Below are positions 35,712 to 43,039 of a stretch of 43,198 nucleotides of DNA, piece after piece (the stretch's first letter is position 1; the number at the start of each line of letters is the position of its first letter). The notes under the pieces were generated by a model. That model was given only the letters and a program-made list of their open reading frames with translations. It ran no database searches and had not been told where the DNA came from. The DNA is from Gammaproteobacteria bacterium (lineage in GTDB: Bacteria; Pseudomonadota; Gammaproteobacteria; Pseudomonadales; Azotimanducaceae), in assembly GCA_026709225.1 (NCBI GenBank), contig JAPOTJ010000074.1, forward strand, positions 1 to 43,198, read 5' to 3'. Made by a program: the position numbers and the translations under genes.

Positions 35712-35723
35712 ACATACATACAT
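35705..35723. repeat. (CATA)4-CAT tetranucleotide repeat across an ATPase start codon
   Basis: On the minus strand this reads ATGT repeated with a final ATG. It offers five ATGs spaced 4 bp apart, covering all three frames; those at 35723 and 35711 are in frame with the DUF4143 ATPase. Loss or gain of a unit would change which ATG is in frame and its distance from upstream signals. Confidence 0.85.
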
Positions 35724-35791
35724 CTGGTGATGATTTCACGGAATCCTATTGAAATTTCGTGACACAGTCCATGATAGCTGTTCCTGAGAGC

Positions 35792-35818
35792 TTTTCAAGT
35801 GAGTCAAGCAGGTACAAT
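35792..35818 (+). promoter_or_regulatory. putative promoter of grxD
   Basis: TACAAT (35813-35818) is a good -10 box. TTTTCA (35792-35797) is the best -35 candidate, at a short 15-bp spacing. It lies about 33 bp before the grxD start and reads away from the ATPase gene. Confidence 0.4.
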
Positions 35819-35850
35819 GCGTCGCGAATACCAAAAAGGACATTTTGCCC

Positions 35851-36180
35851 ATGAGCGATGTCATGGACACCATCCGCGAGCAGATCGCCTCGAATCCAAT
35901 CATCCTCTATATGAAAGGCACGCCGCAGCAGCCGATGTGTGGATTTTCGGCTCGAACCGTGCAGTGCCTGATGGCGTGCGGCAAGCCTTTTTCGTATGTG
36001 GATATCCTGAGTCATCCAGAAATTCGCGCGACCTTGCCGGACTTTGCCGACTGGCCAACCTTTCCTCAGCTCTACGTTGATGGTGAACTTGTGGGCGGAT
36101 GCGATATCGTCACCGAACTCTATGAAACCGGCGAATTGCAGCCGCTCGTTGAGAGCGCTGCCGATCAACCAGAAGCCTAG
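35851..36180 (+). CDS. grxD: monothiol glutaredoxin Grx4 (CGFS type)
   Basis: Monothiol glutaredoxins carry and transfer [2Fe-2S] clusters, often with BolA proteins. The 109 residues (ATG at 35851, AAGGA at 35836-35840) contain the glutathione-binding Lys in ILYMKGTPQQPMCGFSAR with the CGFS active site, WPTFPQLYVDGELVGGCDIV and the ELYETGELQ ending. The stop codon TAG (36178-36180) spans the left junction of an inserted palindromic element: TA is host sequence and G is the first element base. Without the element the stop would read TAA, so the protein is unchanged. Confidence 0.96.
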   Translation: MSDVMDTIREQIASNPIILYMKGTPQQPMCGFSARTVQCLMACGKPFSYVDILSHPEIRATLPDFADWPTFPQLYVDGELVGGCDIVTELYETGELQPLVESAADQPEA

Positions 36181-36424
36181 GGCGTGTTAACACTATGCAC
36201 GTTGACGCTGCCGAGACACGTTTTCCGCCAGACAAGGCCGAGCGAGCGCTGTGTGGCCTACCCCACATGAGCGAGCGAGAACGAAGGCTGGCGGAAAACG
36301 GGGCCGGCCCGAAGGGTTGTCGCCTGAGCAAGAGCCGGAGCGAACACTTTGGGGCATGCGAATGGGCTTTTTCGGCTCTTGCACAGGCGACAACAGCGTC
36401 GGCGGGCATAGTGTTAACACGCCC
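36180..36424. mobile_element. 245-bp MITE-like element with nested inverted repeats
   Basis: Terminal inverted repeats GGGCGTGTTAACACTATGC (from 36180) and its complement (to 36424) extend imperfectly to ~32 bp. TA dinucleotides flank both ends (36178-36179, 36425-36426), consistent with a TA target duplication as in IS630- or some IS5-type elements. Inside are two more hairpins: CGTTTTCCGCCAG (36219-36231) with 36288-36300, perfect over 13 bp; and 36317-36337 with 36373-36393, 20 of 21 matching. There is no transposase. Bases 36373-36424 recur at 1-52. Confidence 0.85.
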
Positions 36425-36430
36425 TAAACT

Positions 36431-37660
36431 ATGACCGCAATAGGCACGGCAGCCAAGCGGGTCGTGCTCGCCTATTCGGGCGGGCTTGATACCAGTGTGA
36501 TCTTGAAATGGCTGCAAGTCACCTATGGCGCCGAGGTCATCACCTTCACGGCTGACATTGGCCAGGGCGAAGAAGTTGAGCCGGCGCGAGCCAAGGCCGA
36601 GGGCATGGGCGCGAAGGCCATCTACATTGAAGATTTGCGCGAAGAATTTGTGCGCGACTACGTCTTCCCGATGTTCCGCGCGAACGCACTGTACGAAGGC
36701 GAATATCTGCTTGGCACGAGCATCGCACGGCCATTGATCGCCAAGCGCCTCGTTGAAATCGCCAAGGAAGCTGGTGCCGACGCCATTTCACACGGCGCGA
36801 CCGGCAAGGGCAACGACCAGGTGCGTTTTGAGCTCGGTGCCTACGCGCTGAATCCTAGCATTCAAGTCATCGCTCCATGGCGGGAGTGGGATCTTCATTC
36901 GCGTTCGGCGCTGATGACCTTCTGCGAAGCGCACCAAATTCCTGTCGAAGGCGCTCGCCGCGACGGCACTGAAGCACCTTACTCAATGGATGCCAATCTA
37001 CTGCATATTTCCTATGAAGGCGGCGAGCTCGAAGATCCGGATTTCTCGCCGAGAGAAGCCATGTGGCTGCGCACTGCATCGATTGAAGCGGCGCCCGACA
37101 CGGCTGATGAAATCACGCTTCGCTTTGAGCGTGGAGACCCTGTCGCTATTGATGGCGAGCCGCTGTCGCCGGCAGCACTCTTGACGCAGCTCAATGCGCT
37201 CGCCGGGCGCCATGGTATCGGCAGGCAGGACCTCGTTGAAAACCGCTACGTCGGCATGAAGTCCCGCGGCTGCTACGAAACGCCCGGCGGCACGATTTTG
37301 CTGAAAGCCCATCGCGCGGTTGAATCCCTCACCCTAGACCGCGAGGTCGCGCATCTCAAGGACGAACTCATGCCGCGCTATGCGTCGCTCATCTACAACG
37401 GCTACTGGTGGTCGCCAGAGCGCGAAGCGCTGCAGGCACTCATTGATCATTCGCAAGTTCCCGTCTCCGGCGAAGTGCGCCTGAAGCTGTTCAAGGGCAA
37501 CGTGACGGTGCTCGGTCGACGCGCTGCGAACAGCCTCTATCAGTCCACCTTGGCGAGCTTTGAGGACGACCTAGGTGCCTATGACCAAAAGGATGCCGAG
37601 GGCTTCATACGCCTCAATGCGCTTCGCTTGAAGCTTGGCGGCAAAGGGCGGTACGACTGA
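36431..37660 (+). CDS. argG: argininosuccinate synthase
   Basis: Joins citrulline and aspartate with ATP in the penultimate step of arginine synthesis. The 409 residues contain the pyrophosphatase P-loop [45 protein letters not shown] and [10 protein letters not shown]-like [16 protein letters not shown]. Length fits the family. The ATG at 36431 lies 6 bp after the MITE-like element; the upstream bases are AACACGCCCTAAACT, with no ribosome-binding site. Before the insertion only three bases would have separated it from the grxD stop, implying former translational coupling. Confidence 0.97.
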   Translation: MTAIGTAAKRVVLAYSGGLDTSVILKWLQVTYGAEVITFTADIGQGEEVEPARAKAEGMGAKAIYIEDLREEFVRDYVFPMFRANALYEGEYLLGTSIARPLIAKRLVEIAKEAGADAISHGATGKGNDQVRFELGAYALNPSIQVIAPWREWDLHSRSALMTFCEAHQIPVEGARRDGTEAPYSMDANLLHISYEGGELEDPDFSPREAMWLRTASIEAAPDTADEITLRFERGDPVAIDGEPLSPAALLTQLNALAGRHGIGRQDLVENRYVGMKSRGCYETPGGTILLKAHRAVESLTLDREVAHLKDELMPRYASLIYNGYWWSPEREALQALIDHSQVPVSGEVRLKLFKGNVTVLGRRAANSLYQSTLASFEDDLGAYDQKDAEGFIRLNALRLKLGGKGRYD

Positions 37661-37695
37661 GCGCTTCCACGAGCTTTCCTGAATAATGCCTAAAT

Positions 37696-38433
37696 ATGGC
37701 TAGGTTCATAAGAAATCTCGCCAAGGGCATTCTCGGTGCAATCCGCGACCTCGCGCCGATCATTCTGGTGATCGCCTTTTTCCAGATTGTCGTCCTGCAA
37801 CAGCCTTTTCCCAATCTCGGCAGCGTCCTCGTCGGTCTCGCCTGCGTCATCGCCGGATTGACGCTGTTTATTCAGGGGCTCGAAAGCGGACTATTTCCGC
37901 TTGGCGAAGAAATCGCCCAGGAATTCGCCGCGAAGGGCAGTTTGCCAGCGCTTGTCGCGTTCGCTTTCTGTCTTGGCTTCGGCACCACTGTGGCCGAGCC
38001 CGCGCTCATTGCAGTAGCAGCGGAAGCCGCCGATGTCGCTTCAGAAGCTGGCGCGATTCTTGGCACCGAATCGGCGCGCGCCGAATACGCCTTCAATCTG
38101 CGCATGGTGGTTGCGGTTTCCGTCGGTGCGGCGATTGTCATCGGGGTGGTGCGTATCATCAAGGGCTGGCCGATTCACTGGCTCATCATCGGCGGTTATG
38201 TCACTGTGACCCTGATGACGCCCTTCGCGCCCGAAGAGATCGTCGGTGTCGCCTACGATTCGGGTGGCGTCACGACGAGCACTATTACTGTCCCCTTGGT
38301 CGCCGCGCTCGGCATCGGTTTATCCATGGCCATCAAGGGTCGTAATCCGATGATCGATGGCTTCGGGTTGATCGCCTTCGCGAGCTTGACGCCGCTGGTC
38401 TTTGTGCTCGCCTACGGCATGGTGATGTCCTGA
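37696..38433 (+). CDS. DUF1538 membrane protein, first paralogue
   Basis: The 245-residue product has about six hydrophobic helices and belongs to the DUF1538 family of unknown function. Conserved blocks include [16 protein letters not shown] (TTVAEPAL at 97-104) and [22 protein letters not shown] (split here as [14 protein letters not shown], 187-200), then [15 protein letters not shown]. Conserved polar motifs inside membrane segments suggest a transporter or channel. Its TGA overlaps the start of the second paralogue by one base, so the two probably form one complex. Last gene of the set is a PII-like regulator. Confidence 0.85.
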   Translation: MARFIRNLAKGILGAIRDLAPIILVIAFFQIVVLQQPFPNLGSVLVGLACVIAGLTLFIQGLESGLFPLGEEIAQEFAAKGSLPALVAFAFCLGFGTTVAEPALIAVAAEAADVASEAGAILGTESARAEYAFNLRMVVAVSVGAAIVIGVVRIIKGWPIHWLIIGGYVTVTLMTPFAPEEIVGVAYDSGGVTTSTITVPLVAALGIGLSMAIKGRNPMIDGFGLIAFASLTPLVFVLAYGMVMS

Positions 38434-39218
38434 TGGAGATTCTCTCTACACTTGGCGAAACCGGCATTTCGACCTTGCGCGATGTTGCGCCGATCATCGC
38501 AGTTCTCGTGTTTTTTCAAGTCGTTGTGTTGCGCCGAAGATTGCCCCATCTCGGACGCATCGTGCGCGGCTTCGTGTATGTGCTGATCGGGCTGACGCTG
38601 TTCTTGATTGGTCTTGAGCAGGCGCTCTTTCCGATTGGTGAGACGATGGCCAAGCAGCTCACCGCGGCAAGCGCAGGCACATCGACAGAAGTCAGATGGG
38701 ACGACTATCTGCTCGTGTACGCTTTCGCAGCGGCGATTGGATTTGCAACGACGGTTGCCGAACCAGCCCTCATCTCGGTATCGATGAAGGCCGAAGAAGT
38801 TTCGGGTGGCGCGCTCAAGGCGCGCGGCCTGCGCATTGCGGTCGCGGTCGGTGTCGCTGTTGGTGTGTCGCTCGGCTGCTTTCGCATCGTGACCGGCACG
38901 CCGCTGCCTTGGTATATCGTTGTGGCCTACCTGATCGTCATCCTGCAGACCTTTCGCTCGGCGCGAAGTATCGTGCCGCTTGCCTACGACAGTGGTGGTG
39001 TCACCACCTCCACCGTGACCGTGCCTGTGGTCGCGGCGCTCGGCCTTGGCCTTGCGTCAAGCGTGCCGGGCCGCAGCCCGCTCATTGATGGCTTTGGCCT
39101 CATTGCCTTCGCCAGTGTCTTTCCAATTATGTCGGTGCTCGGCTATGCCATGATTGCGTCCTGGCGGACGCGGCGCCGCGATGCCGGCAACGACACCACA
39201 GATTCTTCGAGGAACTGA
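38433..39218 (+). CDS. DUF1538 membrane protein, second paralogue
   Basis: The 261-residue product repeats the architecture of its neighbour: TTVAEPAL at 106-113, [14 protein letters not shown] at 185-198, and [14 protein letters not shown] near 215-228. It has a longer loop before the first motif (about residues 78-90) and a polar C-terminal tail (SWRTRRRDAGNDTTDSSRN) facing one side of the membrane. The pair looks like an ancient duplication kept as a probable heterodimer. The PII-like gene begins 3 bp after the stop, preceded by GAGGA, so all three are one operon. Confidence 0.85.
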   Translation: MEILSTLGETGISTLRDVAPIIAVLVFFQVVVLRRRLPHLGRIVRGFVYVLIGLTLFLIGLEQALFPIGETMAKQLTAASAGTSTEVRWDDYLLVYAFAAAIGFATTVAEPALISVSMKAEEVSGGALKARGLRIAVAVGVAVGVSLGCFRIVTGTPLPWYIVVAYLIVILQTFRSARSIVPLAYDSGGVTTSTVTVPVVAALGLGLASSVPGRSPLIDGFGLIAFASVFPIMSVLGYAMIASWRTRRRDAGNDTTDSSRN

Positions 39219-39221
39219 TTG

Positions 39222-39560
39222 ATGAAAACCAAACTGATCGTAGCGCTCGTGGACGATGCCAAGACCGATACCGTTGTGGACGCGGCGCGCGCCGCAGGCG
39301 CAACCGGCGCAACCGTCATCACCAGCGCGCGCGGTGAAGGACGTTCGGTCAAGAAGACCTTTCTCGGCCTTGAACTTGCGTCCAAATGCGATGTCTTGCT
39401 GTTTCTGGTATCTGAGGCGCACGCGCCCGCCGTCCTGAAAGGGATTCACGACGCCGGTCAATTCGACGGCGAGCCGGGTGCTGGCGTCGCGTTTCAGATT
39501 GATGTGGAAGAGGCGGTTGGGCTGGCGTCTCAGATGGCTGGAGGTGAGTCCGCCGAGTGA
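39222..39560 (+). CDS. PII-like signalling protein linked to DUF1538 pair
   Basis: The 112-residue protein (ATG at 39222; TTG at 39219 also in frame) shows a PII/GlnB-like ferredoxin fold. KTKLIVALVDDAKTDTVVDA is the first strand-helix. GEGRSVKKTFLGLE takes the T-loop position. GEPGAGVAFQIDVEEAVGL corresponds to the B-loop and last strand (compare GxGKIFV-x-VEEAV in GlnB). The canonical uridylylated Tyr of the T-loop is absent. It likely binds a nucleotide and gates the two DUF1538 proteins, as GlnK gates AmtB; this is inference from gene linkage. Ends 16 bp from a convergent gene. Confidence 0.8.
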   Translation: MKTKLIVALVDDAKTDTVVDAARAAGATGATVITSARGEGRSVKKTFLGLELASKCDVLLFLVSEAHAPAVLKGIHDAGQFDGEPGAGVAFQIDVEEAVGLASQMAGGESAE

Positions 39561-39576
39561 GTGGTGATGTGGTGAC

Positions 39577-40263
39577 TTACCAGCGATCAACCGTGAGTGA
39601 TTCCAGGCGCAGCAGCCAGCTATCGAATACCGGGCACCGTGAGCGCATCCGATCTATTCCGATCTTCCTAGCAACCTCAATACCGTTAGTCGTTTTCTTG
39701 AATCGGGCGTACAACTGCTCGATCCGTTTGGATGGCGCAGTTTCTCGCGAGTTGTCAATTGCTTCTGGCTCTCCGCATGCTTGAACGATTGCTTCTACGG
39801 CATGCGGCTTTACTTTGATCTCACTCGCCAACGCCACAGGATCGCTGAAGAGCAGCGCTTCGAATTCATGGACAGCGATATTTGGCACGAACCGCACGTC
39901 TGACCGATATTGTTCGGCGAATTCTGTGTCTATTGCCGACTGAGTGGCGGAGCACACTGTCGCTGCGACCTCAGTGGGAGACGCGCCAGACCGAACATCT
40001 TTGAGTCCGGGCCAATCTTTGCCAATTCCATAGTAATCGACCAACAGCGACACGCACACATCTTTGTCTTGCTTGAGGTGCTCGGCAATATCTTTTCGAG
40101 CACGAACGAAGCGCACGTCACCACCCTTTTGCCCAGACTTCGACAATACGGTAGCACGCAGAAAAACGCCTTTTGCACCAAGGTATGGAGCCAGAATCTC
40201 CCTTATGAAGATTTGTTCTGTCCGACCTTCAACAATGACCATCACCCGGCCAGAGCTACTCAT
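39577..40263 (-). CDS. DUF4276-type TOPRIM protein of an ATPase/TOPRIM pair
   Basis: From the ATG at 40263 the product has 228 residues. VMVIVEGRTEQIFIREIL (Glu12) is the first TOPRIM motif and SLLVDYYGIGKDWPG (Asp76) the second acidic motif; a later HEFEALLFSD (131-141) is a DUF4276 hallmark. TOPRIM domains bind Mg2+ and cut or join nucleic acid strands. The start overlaps the end of the ATPase gene by 8 bp, so expression is coupled. Lower GC than the neighbours by eye suggests acquisition. Likely the effector of a two-gene system; the pairing resembles OLD and PARIS-type defence. Confidence 0.8.
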   Translation of the reverse strand: MSSSGRVMVIVEGRTEQIFIREILAPYLGAKGVFLRATVLSKSGQKGGDVRFVRARKDIAEHLKQDKDVCVSLLVDYYGIGKDWPGLKDVRSGASPTEVAATVCSATQSAIDTEFAEQYRSDVRFVPNIAVHEFEALLFSDPVALASEIKVKPHAVEAIVQACGEPEAIDNSRETAPSKRIEQLYARFKKTTNGIEVARKIGIDRMRSRCPVFDSWLLRLESLTVDRW

Positions 40264-41356
40264 AGGTGGCGCCGCCGGCAATGACGTTCTTCGTCCACAG
40301 ATCTCCCACTGAGTAATCCTCAAGCCAGTCTGAAAACTCTGTCTTATTAAGCCTCTCAAAGGTCGACTGGCCATCTTTTCGATTCACGACGACGATGTCC
40401 TCAATGGAAAATTCATTGATCAGCGTGGCAGATTGCGTAGCCAAGATAACCTGTGTCCGCTTTGCCGCGTCGTGGACGAGCTCGCCAAGAATCCCGAGTG
40501 CTTCAGGATGGAGGCCGATCTCCGGCTCATCAATGATAATGGTTGACGGAGGTTTCGGCTGTAGCAGCGCGGCTGCAAGGCAAACGAATCGAATGGAGCC
40601 ATCCGAGAGGTGGCTCGGTCGCATGGGGTAGTCGTGAATGCCCTTTTGTCGCCAATTGAGTCTTAACTTCTCTTGGGCGTTCGGTTCGAGTATGAAATCG
40701 TCGAAAAAAGGAATGATGGCACGAATTGCTCCGAGTATTTCCGCATAGCATCGCGAATCGGAAGTCTTGAGCTTCAGAAGAAACGGAGCAATGTTTGCGC
40801 CATCCATGAAGAGCGCTTCATTGTGGCCTTGGTCATGATAGCGGCGCATCCCGGCTAACGTGCTTGTGTCGTGAAAGTGGTAAATCATCCAAGAGCGAAT
40901 CGCTTGATAGGTGTGCCACGATGCGCCGTGCTCAGCTTCTCGACCGGGACGCTTCTGATCGTCTATGAGTTTCGAATCGAAGTGACCACTCCCCAGTTTG
41001 CGCGTGCGCTGTGAACTCCCGAAAAAATGTCGATGTTCATTGTGTATGAGAAAAAACCCGTCCTCAGTCGGGGAGAGGTCGAAGTCGAATCCATTGACTC
41101 CAAATCTCATCTGGATGTTGATCGTGCCGGTTATCTTTGGGCCGCCGAAGAAATACGCATCGGCATTCCCCGCGGCGAACTGCTTCAGTCCGTCTGTTTT
41201 CATCATCGCGAGCACCATGTGGAAGAACTCGATGAAGTTGCTTTTCCCAGCTCCGTTCGCGCCGATGAGCACGTTGAGGTTTCGAAGCTCGAAATCCTCA
41301 AGCGAACGAATTGACTTGAACCCACGTATTGTTATTTTGTCGAGTGGACGATTCAT
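40256..41356 (-). CDS. ABC/OLD-like AAA ATPase of an ATPase/TOPRIM pair
   Basis: The ATG at 41356 (MNRPLDKITIRGFKSI) gives 366 residues; an upstream extension running to 41470 is rejected as non-homologous. Walker A is GANGAGKS (32-39). The middle (~50-245) is a lid or coiled insertion. The ABC signature is LSDGS (250-254), Walker B is TIIIDEPEIGLHP (272-284), and a switch region ILATQSATLINEF has Gln where many relatives have His. It belongs to the AAA_21/COG-type OLD-like ATPases. Such ATPases sense or clamp DNA or phage proteins and control a toxic nuclease. The partner gene overlaps it; a MITE lies 120 bp upstream. Confidence 0.88.
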   Translation of the reverse strand: MNRPLDKITIRGFKSIRSLEDFELRNLNVLIGANGAGKSNFIEFFHMVLAMMKTDGLKQFAAGNADAYFFGGPKITGTINIQMRFGVNGFDFDLSPTEDGFFLIHNEHRHFFGSSQRTRKLGSGHFDSKLIDDQKRPGREAEHGASWHTYQAIRSWMIYHFHDTSTLAGMRRYHDQGHNEALFMDGANIAPFLLKLKTSDSRCYAEILGAIRAIIPFFDDFILEPNAQEKLRLNWRQKGIHDYPMRPSHLSDGSIRFVCLAAALLQPKPPSTIIIDEPEIGLHPEALGILGELVHDAAKRTQVILATQSATLINEFSIEDIVVVNRKDGQSTFERLNKTEFSDWLEDYSVGDLWTKNVIAGGATYE

Positions 41357-41476
41357 GTTCGAGTTGCGCCACCGCCATTCAGCCAAGCACAAACTGTGGC
41401 GCTTGATGTGGCGCAGAAATCCCTTTGCAGTTGATGATGCTACCAGAACGAAGAGTGGCGTATTGGTCACGCCTAG

Positions 41477-41797
41477 GGAAGGACTGATTAAGTCTGCAAA
41501 GCTCAGAGGTCATGTCAGTGGGCACCTCCGTGTGCCCACCCCTACGGGCGGCTGCGCAGTGCATTCTTGCTCCTGCAAGAATGTGGGGTGCGCTGGCAAG
41601 GAGTGACGAAGAAGCGTGGCAGGCTCCACGTAATGAGGAATGACGCAGCCAGCGTACCCCACATGACTTCCCGAAGGGCGCTTCGCGTGGTTGTGGAGGG
41701 GATTTCGTTTGTTTTTCGGTCACGATAGTGTAGGCGAGTCGATTTCGATGTGCCAATAAGTGAAGCGCTGAGCGAAGTAGACTTGATCAGACCTTCC
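41477..41797. mobile_element. 321-bp IS5-like MITE
   Basis: The left end GGAAGGACTGATTAAGTC (41477-41494) and the complement of 41780-41797 (GGAAGGTCTGATCAAGTC) differ at two bases. Similarity continues inward (TCTGC...GCTCAG and TCTAC...GCTCAG). The ends resemble the IS5 terminal sequence GGAAGGTGCGAA, and CTA flanks the left end. The interior has further hairpins: GGGCACCTCCGTGTGCCC near 41522-41540, and TGTGGGGTGCGCTGGC (about 41582) with its near complement at about 41650. There is no transposase. This accounts for most of the 506-bp gap 41357-41862. Confidence 0.75.
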
Positions 41798-41862
41798 TAT
41801 AGTGCATTGTACTTGTGAACTAAGCCCTCAGGCAGAGGATCTGTCGACTTGAAGCCCGGTGC

Positions 41863-42537
41863 CTATTTGACTGCGTCATCAACGCGACCGACTGTAGCGT
41901 CTTCGCCAAGTTTCCGCCCGGAATACTCGCACAAGTCGAAAATCGGACACTCGCCGCATTTTGGATTGCGCGCGGTGCAGGTGTAGCGACCGTGCAGAAT
42001 CAGGTGATGATGCGCATCTTTCAGGAACTCCTTTGGGATGACGCGCATGAGTCGATCTTCGACGGCGCGCACGGTCTTGCCGGGCGCGATGCCAATGCGG
42101 TTCGAGATGCGGAAAATGTGTGTGTCCACCGCAATCACCGGCTCGCCGAAGAGCGTGTTCAGAATGACGTTGGCCGTCTTGCGGCCTACGCCGGGCAGGG
42201 CTTCTAAAGCGGATCGATCACGCGGCACTTCGCTGCCGTGTTCTTGGATCAATATCTCGCAGGTCTTGAGAACATTCTTGGCTTTGCTGTTATAGAGACC
42301 GATTGACGATATATGCGCTTTAAGCCCGCCTAGGCCAAGCGCGCGCATGGCCTCGGGCGTAGGCGCTTCGCGGAACAATCCTTTCGTGGCCTTGTTGACA
42401 CTGACATCAGTCGCTTGCGCGGAGAGAATGACTGCAATGAGCAGTTGAAAGCCGGTGTCGTATTCGAGTTCGGTCGTGGGGGCGGGGTTGATCGCTTGCA
42501 GGCAGGAAAAGATCAACTCGCGCTTTTTTGAGTTCAT
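41863..42537 (-). CDS. nth: endonuclease III
   Basis: A DNA glycosylase/AP lyase that removes oxidised pyrimidines. The 224 residues carry the helix-hairpin-helix LPGVGRKTANVIL with catalytic Lys120, catalytic Asp138 in VDTHIFR, and the [4Fe-4S] ligands Cys187, Cys194, Cys197 and Cys203 in the C-x6-C-x2-C-x5-C pattern. A ~15-residue tail after the cluster exceeds the E. coli length. Its ATG overlaps the hicB stop by four bases (ATGA), so the two are coupled on the minus strand. Confidence 0.96.
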   Translation of the reverse strand: MNSKKRELIFSCLQAINPAPTTELEYDTGFQLLIAVILSAQATDVSVNKATKGLFREAPTPEAMRALGLGGLKAHISSIGLYNSKAKNVLKTCEILIQEHGSEVPRDRSALEALPGVGRKTANVILNTLFGEPVIAVDTHIFRISNRIGIAPGKTVRAVEDRLMRVIPKEFLKDAHHHLILHGRYTCTARNPKCGECPIFDLCEYSGRKLGEDATVGRVDDAVK

Positions 42538-42968
42538 GCTGTGCGTGCGGCAGGTGGCGATTCAAGCTCCCCTTGGCTGTTCACATAGCTAAGAGCCGCT
42601 CGCGCGATGAGTCCTGAACGGGTCTCGCCTTCTCGCGATGCCGCCTCGTCAATGATGGCTAGCACTCGCGAAGGCACTGTGATGTTGATTCGCTTCGCCT
42701 TGCTTGTCAGCTTTGACAAATCGACGGTGACAAGGGCGAATAGGCCATCCGCATGGTTTGCATTGCCAAGGTGGCTTTCAATCGATTGCTGCGCTGGTAC
42801 TTTCAGACCATCCATCAAAAGCCCCTCAACGTGCAAGAGAATCGCTTCACGAGCGGATTCCATCGCCTCTTCAAACGTCTCTCCGGCGGAAAAACAACCG
42901 GGCAGGTCGGGAACTGTCACGCCGTAGCAGCTACCCTCGTCCTTATGTATCACGATTGGAAATTTCAA
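42534..42968 (-). CDS. hicB: HicB-family antitoxin, now without intact HicA
   Basis: HicB antitoxins bind HicA and repress the operon. The partly degraded RNase-H-like N-terminal domain is clear: KFPIVIHKDEGSCYGVTVPD then LPGCFSAGETFEEAMESARE. A ribbon-helix-helix DNA-binding domain follows at ~92-130 (INITVPSRVLAIIDEAASRE). I prefer the TTG at 42968 (144 residues): GGAGGAAGG lies just upstream and it overlaps the hicA stop as TTGA. ATGs at 42983 and 42989 are alternatives. Its toxin gene upstream is reduced to a stub, so the antitoxin is orphaned. Confidence 0.85.
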   Translation of the reverse strand: MKFPIVIHKDEGSCYGVTVPDLPGCFSAGETFEEAMESAREAILLHVEGLLMDGLKVPAQQSIESHLGNANHADGLFALVTVDLSKLTSKAKRINITVPSRVLAIIDEAASREGETRSGLIARAALSYVNSQGELESPPAARTA

Positions 42969-43039
42969 CGTTCCTTCCTCCATGTCCATCCGGCTTGTCG
43001 GTATATGTTGCGTACCGTTCCAATTGGCAGCGACTTCCT
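42965..43039 (-). pseudogene. hicA: hicA toxin remnant (3' end only)
   Basis: The minus-strand frame ending at 42965 reads RKSLPIGTVRNIYRQAGWTW then RKER, the typical HicA C-terminus (K-D-LPIGT-x-x-S/N-I-x-RQAG). Upstream of about 43040 the frame continues into palindromic repeat sequence that is not HicA-like. The N-terminal two thirds, including the catalytic His region, is missing from the window. The simplest reading is insertion of the element at 43040 into hicA. Its TGA overlaps the hicB TTG. Confidence 0.75.

Noticed and set aside
36317-36393. Element hairpin as an intrinsic terminator for grxD
   Set aside because: The 21-bp stem has a 35-base loop and no T-tract after it, so it fits an element-internal repeat better than a terminator.
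36181-36434. Possible small gene between grxD and argG (reading MHVDAAETRFPPDKAER...)
   Set aside because: It lies wholly inside the palindromic element, and its frame is dictated by inverted repeats rather than by protein constraint.
41379-41756. Minus-strand frame of 125 codons upstream of the ATPase
   Set aside because: It spans the IS5-like MITE and its hairpins; no homology and no ribosome-binding site.
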